Of a stretch of DNA of 64,000 nucleotides, positions 1-10,000 are shown piece after piece (within the stretch, counting starts at the first letter, position 1; every line of letters begins with the position of its first letter). The stretch covers positions 216,610,204 through 216,674,203 of the forward strand of contig OY757010.1 of the NCBI GenBank assembly GCA_963580285.1. Reading direction: 5' to 3'. Made by a program: the position numbers and the translations under genes. Below the pieces are notes generated by a model that made no database searches, was not told the origin of the DNA, and was given only the letters and a program-made list of their open reading frames with translations. The stretch is from Lucinisca nassula (Eukaryota > Mollusca > Bivalvia > Lucinida > Lucinidae).

Positions 1-995
1 TCCGTTGTTTCGTCTCTGTGGTTGTTTTATTTTTGTGTTCTCGGAGATGTTGCACTGATGAGTTAAGAGGCCTTCATCTGGACTGAACAGATTGTTTGTC
101 TAAATCGCGACAGATGTAAGGGCGAGGATTACGGCCGCGTAAAATCGATTTAAGCCCCAAGTGAAATTCTTTCCTCCCTCGCAAATTTTAACGCATCCTC
201 CCTCGTAGCTTCATAATCAACTTTTTGGTACGAAAACATTTTTTCCGAGGTTTCTTTGGGGCTAGAATGCGTATCTTTAAAGATCCTGCAACAATGTCGT
301 GATCACTAAGTTTGCCTGGAGAATGAATATCTTCAAACTGACCTAGTAAAGAGATGATAATCAAGTCTAAGGTATTCTGTCTAAGGTATTCTGATCGCGA
401 GTAGGGAATTTAACCATTTGTTCCAAGCCATGATAATCAATTATGTCCAATAGTATTTGTCCTTCAGACTGTTTTTTCATTGTACCCGATTTTCTGCGTC
501 TTTCAGGCCAAACGACTTGACTGAAGTTGAATTCACCTAGGACATGGCCCGATGAAAGTTTTACAACTTTATGTTGGGACTTTATGCAATTAAGATGGTC
601 TCAAACAACTGGAAGTCGTCGACTGGACCACTCGGTTGACGATACCAGCTTGCCACAAAATGAGAAGTATTGTTTGTGAACACCTTAAACCAAACTGACT
701 CTGAATCATTTCCGGTTCCATTTTTTGGCATATGAGAGATGTCTCTATGAATTATTAGCATCACTCCATCACCGTGCGCATTCTGTCTTTTCTGTATATA
801 CTGTAATCACAAGTTTATGGGACAAAATTCAGAAGGTATGTTGGAGCTGTCAATCTTTATTTGCTAAAAAGCAGCAACATGTGGCTGGTGGGTATCGGGA
901 AAAGCCAAGAGTTCAAAGATTTTGCCTCTGATACCATTGATTTTGATACTGATAAATGTTAAACCCTTCGCAAAACTGGGCTTAGTTCTGTCAAG
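1..995 (-). pseudogene. LINE (non-LTR retrotransposon) endonuclease region, decayed
   Basis: Read on the minus strand from about 990 down to the window edge, broken frames spell an endonuclease/exonuclease/phosphatase (EEP) domain of the kind LINEs use to nick target DNA. Near 960-900 the N-terminal piece reads SIKINGIRGK, with the strand carrying the catalytic Asn. The middle (764-582) reads VWFKVFTNNTSHFVASWYRQP, and the C-terminal piece near 375-245 reads DIHSPGKLSDHDIVAGSL, whose SDHD is the catalytic Asp-His motif. A lysine/arginine-rich linker follows, as before a LINE reverse transcriptase, which would lie off the window start. At least three frame changes and a stop near the QETK-equivalent position show it is dead. 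The family call is from memory of CR1/L2-like mollusc LINEs; the EEP identity is secure, the clade is not. Confidence 0.75.
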
Positions 996-1500
996 AGCCG
1001 GAGATGTACCTCTTTTTTCCCTTTACAGCGCTTCAAACTAGTAAAAACAGGTCACACAGGAAAGGCCACAATCCATAAACGCAGCCGTCTCAAGTCACCT
1101 ATAGAATGTGACACGGAGGCACACACAAAAACCGACGAAACATCAACCAACGGCACAAAGCCAAATAACTAACAAGACACTGCAAACGAACGATCGCCTT
1201 TGGACGGTTAGTAGTAAAAATATTGGGGTGGGGGTTGGGGGCTTCAACTCCGGTGTTTTTGAAAATTCAACCCTCGCCCTCAGTTCCAATAGAAAATTAA
1301 TCCGCATGGAAGCTTTCAAGCTCAACAGTGAGTCTTGATAAAATACATGGTAAAATGGTTATGTATAGATATCAGGGTTGAGCCCCCAACAACAATCCGA
1401 CGTCAGAGAAGAAGAAAACCACCAGTTAGAACACGGAGGGTCAAACCCAGGCAATATCTGGCTCCACCCTTCCCGAATTCAAAGGATTTAGGGTTGGATC
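996..1500. other. intergenic, no gene recognised
   Basis: I see only short unrelated ORFs. The stretch 1374-1500 on the plus strand gives a basic, proline-rich reading with no recognised motif. It may be the remainder of the LINE that flanks it, but nothing diagnostic is visible. Confidence 0.4.
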
Positions 1501-1511
1501 GTCATCAAAGA

Positions 1512-1890
1512 ACCTGGGTCCGGCCGACCGCCGTGCAACCAAAGAGCGAAGCAAAGATATCCACTGTAAAAGGGTCGACAACACGCGGTCTGTCGCATAA
1601 CATCCATGCTATAACCACTTTTCTAGTATTTAGCAACATTTTTTCTGAACTGACCAGAAAAATTATCACTACCTAGTATTCTTCTCAATTTTTAAACTAA
1701 ATCCCCGTAAAACTCAGGTTCCGACAGTCCCTGTTGCAGAGAAGGGCCACATTTAGAAATAATGTCGTGTTGTCGACGAAAGAATTTTGAAACGTTTTGT
1801 CTGGGGTCCGGCCGACCGCCGGGCAAACAAACAGTGAAGCAAAGATATCCACTGTAAAAGGGTCGACAACCGAACACGCTTTGGAAATCT
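1512..1890 (-). pseudogene. Penelope-like RT element, 3' part, scrambled and partly duplicated
   Basis: A ~68-bp segment coding on the minus strand for a peptide like VVDPFTVDIFASLF occurs twice in the same orientation (1516-1582 and 1803-1871). Between the copies lies a reading SLQQGLSEPEFYGDLV (about 1745-1692). In the mollusc/cnidarian reverse-transcriptase family I recognise, LQQGLSEPEFYGDLV comes before the VDPxTVDxFASLF segment. So the 1516-1582 copy is in the expected place and the 1803-1871 copy is out of order, which points to a rearrangement or to two truncated elements joined. All frames are broken. No function is expected. Confidence 0.6.
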
Positions 1891-2108
1891 CCTTTCTGAT
1901 GTCCCGGATTTCTGTGGAGTGTGCACCATGTTTGCTGATGTTGGCTCGGTCGGGATGCCTATAATTCTTAGGGTAGGCGTCTCTTGCCTGATGCCTCCAG
2001 TTGACCTGTCTCATGAGCTACGTCGGTCGGTGTGTGCTCGGAAGGGGATATGTCGTGTTTTCTGGGTCTTGTCCATAATCCGTTTAGTTTTCAGAACTTT
2101 GGGGTTGA
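1891..2108 (+). other. leader side of a hammerhead-bearing repeat, short ORF only
   Basis: This stretch precedes the hammerhead at 2109. A 69-codon ORF runs 1919-2128, ending inside the ribozyme. I do not recognise the peptide, and it is more likely part of the non-coding terminal region of a Penelope-like element than a gene. Confidence 0.3.
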
Positions 2109-2150
2109 GACACACTGATGAAGATTAAATATCTGAAAGGCCTCTGTGTC
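2109..2150 (+). ncRNA. hammerhead ribozyme, type I, short stem III
   Basis: All conserved hammerhead parts are present in order. The 5' strand of stem I is GACACA (2109-2114), the core CTGATGA is at 2115-2121, stem II is AGAT/ATCT around a TAAAT loop (2122-2134), and GAAA is at 2135-2138. Stem III is the self-complementary GGCC, then U2143-C2144 is the predicted cleavage site (after C2144), and TGTGTC (2145-2150) pairs perfectly with GACACA. A stem III made only of a palindrome is typical of hammerheads in Penelope-like elements and retrozymes, which are thought to act as dimers. The cleavage triplet is CUC, not the common GUC, and stem II starts with A-U, so activity may be weak. It lies beside Penelope-like RT remains but on the opposite strand, as in an inverted terminal repeat. 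Confidence 0.8.
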
Positions 2151-2174
2151 ACTAAATTTGGTATAGCTACGCCT

Positions 2175-2990
2175 TAATTTGCGTAGTTTATGATACCGAT
2201 GGCCTTGTTTTAGAAGTTTAGCTGTTAAAATTCTGTTGCGATCATTAAAGCCATCAACATGACAGCAAGCTCTAGCAAAACGAATAAGCTGTGACATATA
2301 AACTCCATAAGACAAAGCCTTAGGGACGTTACCATCCAAGAAAGGAAAATTTACAATTCCAAAACTAAAATTACTTCTTTTTATCATAAATTTTGGAAGA
2401 GGCCGTACCATTACAAACAGTCAAACGTAAACCCAAACGGAGCTCCAGCATTAGCCTTATTTAACTGTTATTCTATTAGATAAATTCTATCACCATTTGA
2501 TCAACATAAACATTATAACTATTGCAAAGATCATCCAAATATCGAAAAGGAGGGTTAAACGCTTCAATTACATACAGGGACAACATACATTCTATTTCAT
2601 AACAGAACAGAAACAAATCTGCAACAAGAGGAGCACTGTTTGTACCCGTCGGAATACTAACTACTTGTCCAAATAATTGAGATCCAAACCTTACACAGAT
2701 ATTATCCAATAAAAAGGAATGTGCCCCACAAACACTTGACATGTCCAATATTCATAACGATTAGTGTCATCTCAAGAAGCAAAATAAGCATTTCTATCAT
2801 TGCAGGCCAGTTTCAATTAAAGTAAATATATTTTCTTTAATCAGATTATGAGGTAAAGTTGTGTGAAAGTAGAAAAATCGTACGTCAACAAACTATATCC
2901 ACGAAAACTTAATTCTCAAATTTGTTTCTCTTATCAAGTTTCTTATATTCACTGAAGAAAGAGTCAGAAAAATTGCAGACTTCAGTCTGC
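2175..2990 (-). pseudogene. Penelope-like reverse transcriptase, decayed
   Basis: Minus-strand frames spell the palm of a reverse transcriptase. Near 2860-2820 TTLPHNLIKENIF matches the motif A neighbourhood (usually FDFSTLYTTLPHNL). At 2748-2476 LLDNICVRFGSQLFGQ, then IPTGTNSAPLVADLFLFCYE is motif B/4, and RYLDDL is the catalytic YxDD box. At 2411-2175 there follow VNFPFLDG, SYGVYMSQLIRFARACCHVD and KLLKQGHRYHKLRK, the conserved tail of this family. Stops and frame changes separate the pieces. The breakpoint near 2175 leads straight into the oppositely oriented hammerhead-bearing segment. I recognise the family from mollusc and cnidarian genomes. The Penelope-like label is inferred from the motif layout and the neighbouring ribozyme. 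Confidence 0.75.
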
Positions 2991-3059
2991 AGTTTGAGCT
3001 CACCAAAGTGCCACTTATCATCCTAGATAAAAGAACATTCGTTTACACCGATCACACTG

Positions 3060-3325
3060 AGCTATCGTGTGGTAGTTAAGGACAGTCCTAATGCGCAGGT
3101 CACACTCTGCTTTGCAGTCTGTGCAAACAGCTGTCTTTGCAATACCAAGTTCCAATTCCAGATTCAACTCCTGACAATACAGTATTGTCGAGTTCACAGC
3201 GTGATGAGTGAAACGTTTTTCACAGTCCTCACATCCGATCCATTACTCTGAAGGTTTACAGCATCTTTTGCAATGGCCACACCGAAACCATGGGCCGACA
3301 GTTTTAATGTCTCCGGCCATGATTA
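3060..3325 (-). pseudogene. PHD-finger-like zinc-binding fragment, probably LINE ORF1
   Basis: On the minus strand the reading starts MAGDIKTVGPWFRCGHCKRC, passes a stop, continues IGCEDCEKRF, then after a one-base frame change reads CELDNTVLSGVESGIGTWYC followed by KDSC. The spacing C-x2-C, C-x2-C, HH-x-C and W-Y-C-x3-C is that of a PHD zinc finger. PHD fingers are known in ORF1 proteins of CR1-like LINEs. The LINE endonuclease further along the same strand (995-1) would fit as the next part of the same element, with the Penelope-like piece inserted between. Stop plus frameshift make it a relic. Confidence 0.5.
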
Positions 3326-3385
3326 TCAGAATTGCGCAGTTTTTTCTGCTTGAGGATTTGAAGTTACGTATGCCCTCAGAGCCCT

Positions 3386-3497
3386 CAGAAAGATGACAGA
3401 AATCATGGGTGCAAGATAACTATTCCGGAAGATAGCATGAAAACATGCTATCTTCCGGAATAGTTATCTTGCACCCATGATTTCTGTCATCTTTCTG
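3386..3497. repeat. perfect inverted repeat, 54-bp arms, 4-nt loop
   Basis: Arm 3386-3439 and arm 3444-3497 are exact reverse complements by eye, separated only by AAAA (3440-3443). The flanks diverge at once on both sides. Transcribed RNA would form an uninterrupted 54-bp hairpin. It could be a recent fold-back duplication or a sequencing/assembly fold-back artefact. Confidence 0.95.
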
Positions 3498-3810
3498 TGA
3501 TTTATTAAAACCAGTTTCCAGAGGCTAAATCCAACAACAAAGACTATAAGGTCCATGAAAAAGACGTTCCCTTTTTGATACTGGGCCATACTTTTTTTCC
3601 ACAAGTTATCAAAAGAATAACCTCTTGGATATATCTGCTCAAAATAGTATGTATAGCTCAGCACACTCAAAGATCCGACCACACCTTGTTTAGCGGCCCG
3701 TCAGCTATACGGACAGTCCACACTCGCTAAAGTGCCGACAACACAAGGCTCCTCAGAAGAATAAATGCCGCAGGAGGCTTCCTAAGATAAGATTTCAAGA
3801 GGTGCGTGAA
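3498..3810. other. no supported gene; one short hydrophobic ORF
   Basis: A 72-codon minus-strand ORF (3682-3464) contains a hydrophobic run (VFFMDLIVFVVGFSLWKLVL) that could be a membrane segment or a stray exon. Its C-terminal 13 codons come from the right arm of the fold-back. I do not recognise it, and no splice signals or homologous neighbours back it up. Confidence 0.25.
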
Positions 3811-3812
3811 GT

Positions 3813-3912
3813 TAGCAGGAGAGCAGTTCCAGCCGGAACTCAATCTCCTGCTGGCAGGACCAGCCGGAACATTCCAGTTCCGGCCGGAGTCAAATCTCCT
3901 GCTAGCAGGAAC
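3813..3912 (+). repeat. two degenerate copies of a ~50-bp CCGG-rich repeat
   Basis: The pattern AGCAGGA...CAGTTCC.GCCGGA..CAAATCTCCTGCT.GCAGGA occurs twice in tandem. AGCAGGAG and CTCCTGCT are also inverted relative to each other, so the stretch can fold. It lies just before the microsatellite that opens the large array. Confidence 0.6.
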
Positions 3913-3991
3913 TATCCAACAGGGTCAACCTTGTAACATACCAAACGTTTTGTGAACACATTTCGACCGGTATTGCAGATGGATAATTATA

Positions 3992-4017
3992 ACGCACGCA
4001 CGCACGCACGCACGCAC
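3992..4017 (+). repeat. (ACGC)n microsatellite at the array edge
   Basis: About six and a half ACGC units directly abut the first 363-bp monomer. Tetranucleotide microsatellites next to core tandem repeats are a known feature of pearl/HINE-type elements in bivalves. Confidence 0.95.
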
Positions 4018-7000
4018 GGCGTTGTATCGGAATCAGTGGAACACGAGTTCCTTCTGGTTCTGCTAGCGTAACAGCGGAGTGCTGGAGCTAGCGAGTACGT
4101 GGGGCATTAGTCGCTAAAGGGGCTTCAACAGACCCACTAGCTGGCTACTCCGGGAAAATTCGTGTTTTCTTGAAAATGGGTGCGGAAAAGTAGTATGTGG
4201 CCGGCTTGGGGTGGTGGGTAGATTTTCCCGAACCAGGTCAAACGGTGAGGTGCGGGAGTTGGCGACGTAGCGCGACTTGGACATGTATAGATGTCCTATC
4301 CAGCAGTATGGGTGAGTATACTCGCAAAACTCTGGTTACTGAAAACTTGAGACAAGAAAATTGGTGATCATTGCCCATTGCCACGTTGTTTCGGAATCAG
4401 TGGAACACTAGGTCCTGCTGGTTCTGCTAGCGTAACGGCGGAGTGCGGGTGCTAGCAAGTACGTGGGGCATGGGTGGCTGAAGGGGCTCTAGCAGACCCA
4501 CTAGCTGGCTACTCCAGGAAAACTCGTGTTTCCTTGAAAATGGGTGCGGAAAAGTAGTATGTGGCCGGCTTGGGGTGGTGGGAAGGTTTTCCCGAACCCG
4601 GCCAAACGGAGAGGTGCGGGAGTTGGCGACATAGCGCGACTTGGACATGGATAGATGTCCTATCCAGCAGTATGGGCGAGAATACTCGCAAAACTCTGGT
4701 TACTGAAAACTGGAGACAAGAAAATTGGTTAAAAATGCACATTACCGCGTTGTATCGGAATCAGTGGAACACGAGTTCCTGCTGGTTCTGCTAGCGTAAC
4801 GGCGGAGTGCGGGAGCTAGTGAGTACGTGGGGCATGTGTGGCTGAAGGGGCTTTAGCAGACCCACTAGCTGGCTACTCCGGGAAAACTCGTGTTTCCTGG
4901 AAAATGGGTGCGGAAAAGGAGTGTGCGTGAGGCTTGGGGGTGGGAAGGTTTTCCTGGACCCGGCCAAACGGTGAGGTGCGGGTGTTGGCGACATAGCGCG
5001 AAATGGGCGTACATAGATGTCCTATCAAGCAGTGTGGGTGAGTACATTGGCAAAACTCTGGTTACTGCAAACTGGAGACAAGAACATTGATGAAAATGCC
5101 CATTACCGCGTTGTATCGGAATCAGTGGAACACGAGTTCCTGCTGATTCTGCTAGCTAAACGGCGGAGTGCGCGAGCTAGCGAGTACGTGGGACATGAGT
5201 GGCTGTAAGGGCTTTAGCAGACCAACTAGCTGGCTACTCCAGGAAAACTCGTGTTTCCTTGAAAATGGGTGCGGAAAAGTAGTATGTGGCCGGCTTGGGG
5301 CGGTGGGTAGGTTTTCCCGAACCCGGCCAAACGGAGAAGTGCGGGAGTTGGCGACGTAGCGCGATTTGGACATGGATAGATGTCCTATCCAGCAATATGG
5401 GTGACTATACTCGCAAAACTCTAGTTATTGAAAACTGGAGACAAGAAAATTGGTTAAAAATGCCCATTACCGCGTTGTATCGGAATCAGTGGAACACGAG
5501 TTCCTGCTGGTTCTGCTAGAGAAACGGCGGAGTGCGGGAGCTAGTGAGTACGTGGGGCATGTGTTGCTGAAGGGGCTTTAGCAGACCCACTAGCTGGCTA
5601 CTCGGGAAAAATCGTGTTTCCTGGAAAATGGGTGCGGAAATGGGGGTGTGTAGGTTTTCCTGGACCCGGCCAAACGGTGAGGTGCGGGTGTTGGCGACAT
5701 AGCGAGAAATGGGCGTAGATAGATGTCCTATCAAGCAGTGTGGGTGAGTACATTGGCAAAACTCTGGTTACTGCAAACTGGAGACAAGATGTTGCCTGCT
5801 TGGGGTGGTAGGTAGGTTTTCCCGAACCCGGCCAAACGGAGAAGTGCGGGAGCTGGCGACGTAGCGCGACTCGGACATGGATAGATGTCCTATCCAGCAG
5901 TATGGTAGAGTATACTCGCTAAACTCTGGTTACTGAAAACTTGAGACAATTAAATTGGTGAACATTGCCCATTGCCACGTTGTTTCGGAATCAGTGGAAC
6001 ACGAGTAGCTAGCGAGTACGTGGGACATGAGTGGCTGAAAGGGCTTTAGCAGACCCACTAGCTGGCTACCCCAGGAAAACTCGTGTTTCCTTGACAATTG
6101 GTGCGGAAAAGTAGTATGTGGCCGGATTGGGGTTTAGGGTAGGTTTTCCCGAACCCGGCCAAACGGAGAAGTGCGGGAGTTGGCGACGTAGCGCGACTTG
6201 GACATGGATAGATGTCCTATCCAGCAGTATGGGTGAGTATACTCGCAAAACTCTAGTTATTGAAAACTGGAGACAAGAAAATTGGTTAAAAATGCCCATT
6301 ACCGCGTTGTATCGGAATCAGTGGAACACGAGTTCCTGCTGGTTCTGCTAGCGTAACGGCGGAGTGCGGGAGCAGTGAGTACGTGGGGCATGTGTGGCTG
6401 AAGGGGATTTAGCAGACCCACTAGCTGGTTATTCCGGGAAAACTCGTGTTTCCTGGAAAATGGGTATGGAAAAGGAGTGTGCGTGAGGCTTGGGGGTGGG
6501 TAGGTTTTCCTGGACCCGGCCAAACGGTGAGGTGCGGGTGTTGGCGACATAGCGAGAAATGGGCGTAGATAGATGTCCTATCAAGCAGTGTGGGTGAGTA
6601 CATTGGCAAAACTCTGGTTACTGCAAACTGGAGACAAGAACATTGATGAAAAATGCCCATTACCGCGTTGTATTGGAATCAGTGGAACACGAGTTCCTGC
6701 TGGTTCTGCTAGCGTAACGACGGAGTGCGGGAGCTAGCGTGTACATGGGACATGGGTGGCTGAAGGGGCTTTAGCAGACCCACTAGCTGGCTACTCCGGG
6801 AAAATTCGTGTTGACTTGAAAATGGGTTCGTAAAAGTAGTATGTTGCCGGCTTGGGTTGGTAGGTAGGTTTTCCCGAACCCGGCCAAACGGTGAGGTGCG
6901 GGAGTTGGCGACGTAGCGCGACTCGGACATGGATAGATGTCCTATCCAGCAGTATGGGTGAGTATACTCGCTAAACTGTGGTTACTGAAAACTTGAGACA

Positions 7001-10000
7001 AGGAAATTGGTGAACATTGCCCATTGCCACGTTGTTTCGGCATCAGTGGAACACGAGTTCCTGCTGGTTCTGCTAGCGAAACGGCGGAGTGCGGGAGCTA
7101 GTGAGTACGTGGGGTATGTGTGGCTGAAGGGGATTTAGCAGACCCACTAGTGGCTACTCCGGGAAAACTCGTGTTTCCTGGAAAATGGGTGCGGAAAAGG
7201 AGTGTGCGTGAAGCTTGGGGGTGGGTAGGTTTTCCTGGACCCGGCCAAACGGTGAGGTGCGGGTGTTGGCGACATAGCGCGAAATGGGCGTAGATAGATG
7301 TCCTATCAAGCAGTGTGGGTGAGTACATTGGCAAAACTCTGGTTACTGCAAACTGGAGACAAGAACATTGGTGAAAAATGCACATTACCGCGTTATATCG
7401 GAATCAATGGAACACGAGTTCCTGCTGGTTCTACTAGCGTAACGGCGGAGTGCGGGAGCTAGCGAGTACGTGGGACATGAGTGGCTGAAAGGGCTTTAGC
7501 AGACCCACTAGCTGGCTACTCCAGGAAAACTCGTGTTTCCTTGAAAATGGGTGCGGAAAAGTAGTATGTGGCCGGCTTGGGGTGGTGGGTAAGTTTTCCC
7601 GAACCCGGCCAAACAGGGAAGTGCGGGAGTTGGCAACGTAGCGCGACTTGGACATGGATAGATGTCCTATCCAGCAGTATGGGTGAGTATACTCGCAAAA
7701 CTCTAGTTATTGAAAACTGGAGACAAGAAAATTGGTTAAAAATGCCCATTACCGCGTTGTATCGGAATCAGTGGAACACGAGTTCCTGCTGGTTCTGCTA
7801 GGGTAACGGCGGAGTGCGGGAGCTAGTGAGTACGTGGGGCATGTGTGGCTGAAGGGGCTTTAGCAGACCCACTAGCTGGATATTCCGGGAAAACTCGTGT
7901 TTCCTGGAAAATGGGTATGGAAAAGGAGTGTGCGTGAGGCTTGGGGGTGGGTAGGTTTTCCTGGACCCGGCCAAACGGTGAGGTGCGGGTGTTGGCGACA
8001 TAGCGCGAAATGGGCGTAGATAGATGTCCTATCAAGCAGTGTGGGTGAGTACATTGGCAAAACTCTGGTTACTGCAAACTGGAGACAAGAACAGTGATGA
8101 AAAATGCCCATTACCGCGTTGTATTGGAATCAGTGGAACACTAGTTCCTGCTGGTTCTGCTAGCGTAACGGCGGAGTGCGGGAGCTAGTGAGTACGTGGG
8201 ACATGAGTGGCTGAAAGGGCTTTAGCAGACCCACTAGCTGGCTACTCCGGGAAAATTCGTGTTTCCTTGAAAATGGGTTCGTAAAAGTAGTATGTTGCCG
8301 GCTTGGGGTGGTAGGTAGGTTTTCCCGAACCCGGCCAAACGGTGAAGTGCGGGAGTTGGCAAAGTAGCGCGACTCGGACATGGATAGATGTCCTATCCAG
8401 CAGTATGGGTGAGTATACTCGCTAAACTCTGGTTACTGAAAACTTGAGACAAGAAAATTGGTGAACATTGCCCATTGCCACGTTGTTTCGGAATCAGTGG
8501 AACACGAGTTCCTGCTGGTTCTGCTAGCGAAACGGCGGAGTGCGGTAGTTAGTGAGTACGTGGGGCATGTGTGGCTGAAGGGGCTTTAGCAGACCCACTA
8601 GCTGGCTACTCCGGGAAAACTCGTGTTTCCTGGAAAATGGGTGCGGAAAAGGAGTGTGCGTGAGGCTTGGGGGTGGACAGGTTTTCCTGGACCTGGCCAA
8701 ACGGTGAGGTGCGGGTGTTGGCGACATAGCCCGAACTGGGCGTAGATAGATGTCCTATCAAGCAGTGTGGGTGAGTACATTGGCAAAACTCTGGTTCCTG
8801 CAAACTGGAGACAAGAACATTGATGAAAAATGCCCATTACCGCGTTGTATTGGAAACAGTGGAACACGAGTTCCTGCTGGTTCTGCTAGCGTAACGGCGG
8901 AGTGCGGGAGCTAGCGAGTACGTGGGACATGAGTTGCTGAAAGGGCTTTAGCAGACCCACTAGCTGGCTACTCCAGGAAAACTCGTGTTTCCTTGAAAAT
9001 GGGTGCGGAAAAGTAGTATGTGGCCGGCTTGGGGTGGTGGGTAGGTTTTCCCGAACCCGGCCAAACGGCCGCGGAGAAGTGCGGGAGTGTGCGAGGAAGC
9101 GCGACATGGACATGGATAGATGTCCTATCCAGCAGTATGGGTGAGTATACTCGCAAAACTCTAGTTATTGAAAACTGGAGACAAGAAAATTGGTTAAAAA
9201 TGCCCATTACCGCGTTGTATCGGAATCAGTGGAACACGAGTTCCTGCTGGTTCTGCTAGCGTAACGGCGGAGTGCGGGAGCTAGTGAGTACGTGGGGCAT
9301 GTGTGGCTGAAGGGGCTTTAGCAGACCCACTAACTGGCTACTCCGGGAAAACTCGTGTTTCCTGGAAAATGGGTATGGAAAAGGAGTGTGCGTGAGGCTT
9401 GGGGGGATGGGTAGGTTTTGCTGGACCCGGCCAAACGGTGAGGTGCGGGTGTTGGCGACATAGCGCGAAATGGGCGTAGATAGATGTCCTTTCAAGCAGT
9501 GTGGGTGAGTGCATTGGCAAAACTCTGGTTACTGCAAACTGGAGACAAGAACATTGATGAAAAATGCCCATTACCGCGTTGTATTAGAAACAGTGGAAAA
9601 CGAGTTCCTGCTGGTTCTGCTAGCGTAACGGCGGAGTGCGGGAGCTAGCGAGTACGTGGGACAAGAGTGGCTGAAAGGGCTTTAGCAGACCCACTAGCTG
9701 GCTACTCCAGGAAAACTCGTGTTTCCTTGAAATTGGGTGCGGAAAAGTAGTATGTGGCCGGCTTGGGGTGGTGGGTAGGTTTTCCCGAACCCGGCCAAAC
9801 GGAGAAGTGCGGGAGTTGGCGACGTAGCGCGACTTGGACATGGATAGATGTCCTATCCAGCAGTATGGGTGAGTATACTCGCAAAACTCTAGTTATTGAA
9901 AACTGGAGACAAGAAAATTGGTTAAAAATGCCCATTACCGCGTTGTATCGGAATCAGTGGAACACGAGTTCCTGCTGGTTCTGCTAGCGTAACGGCGGAG

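Noticed and set aside
3464..3682. Hydrophobic 72-codon ORF as a membrane protein
   Set aside because: Short, with no recognised family, and its end is made by the fold-back arm; kept only as a note in the spacer entry.
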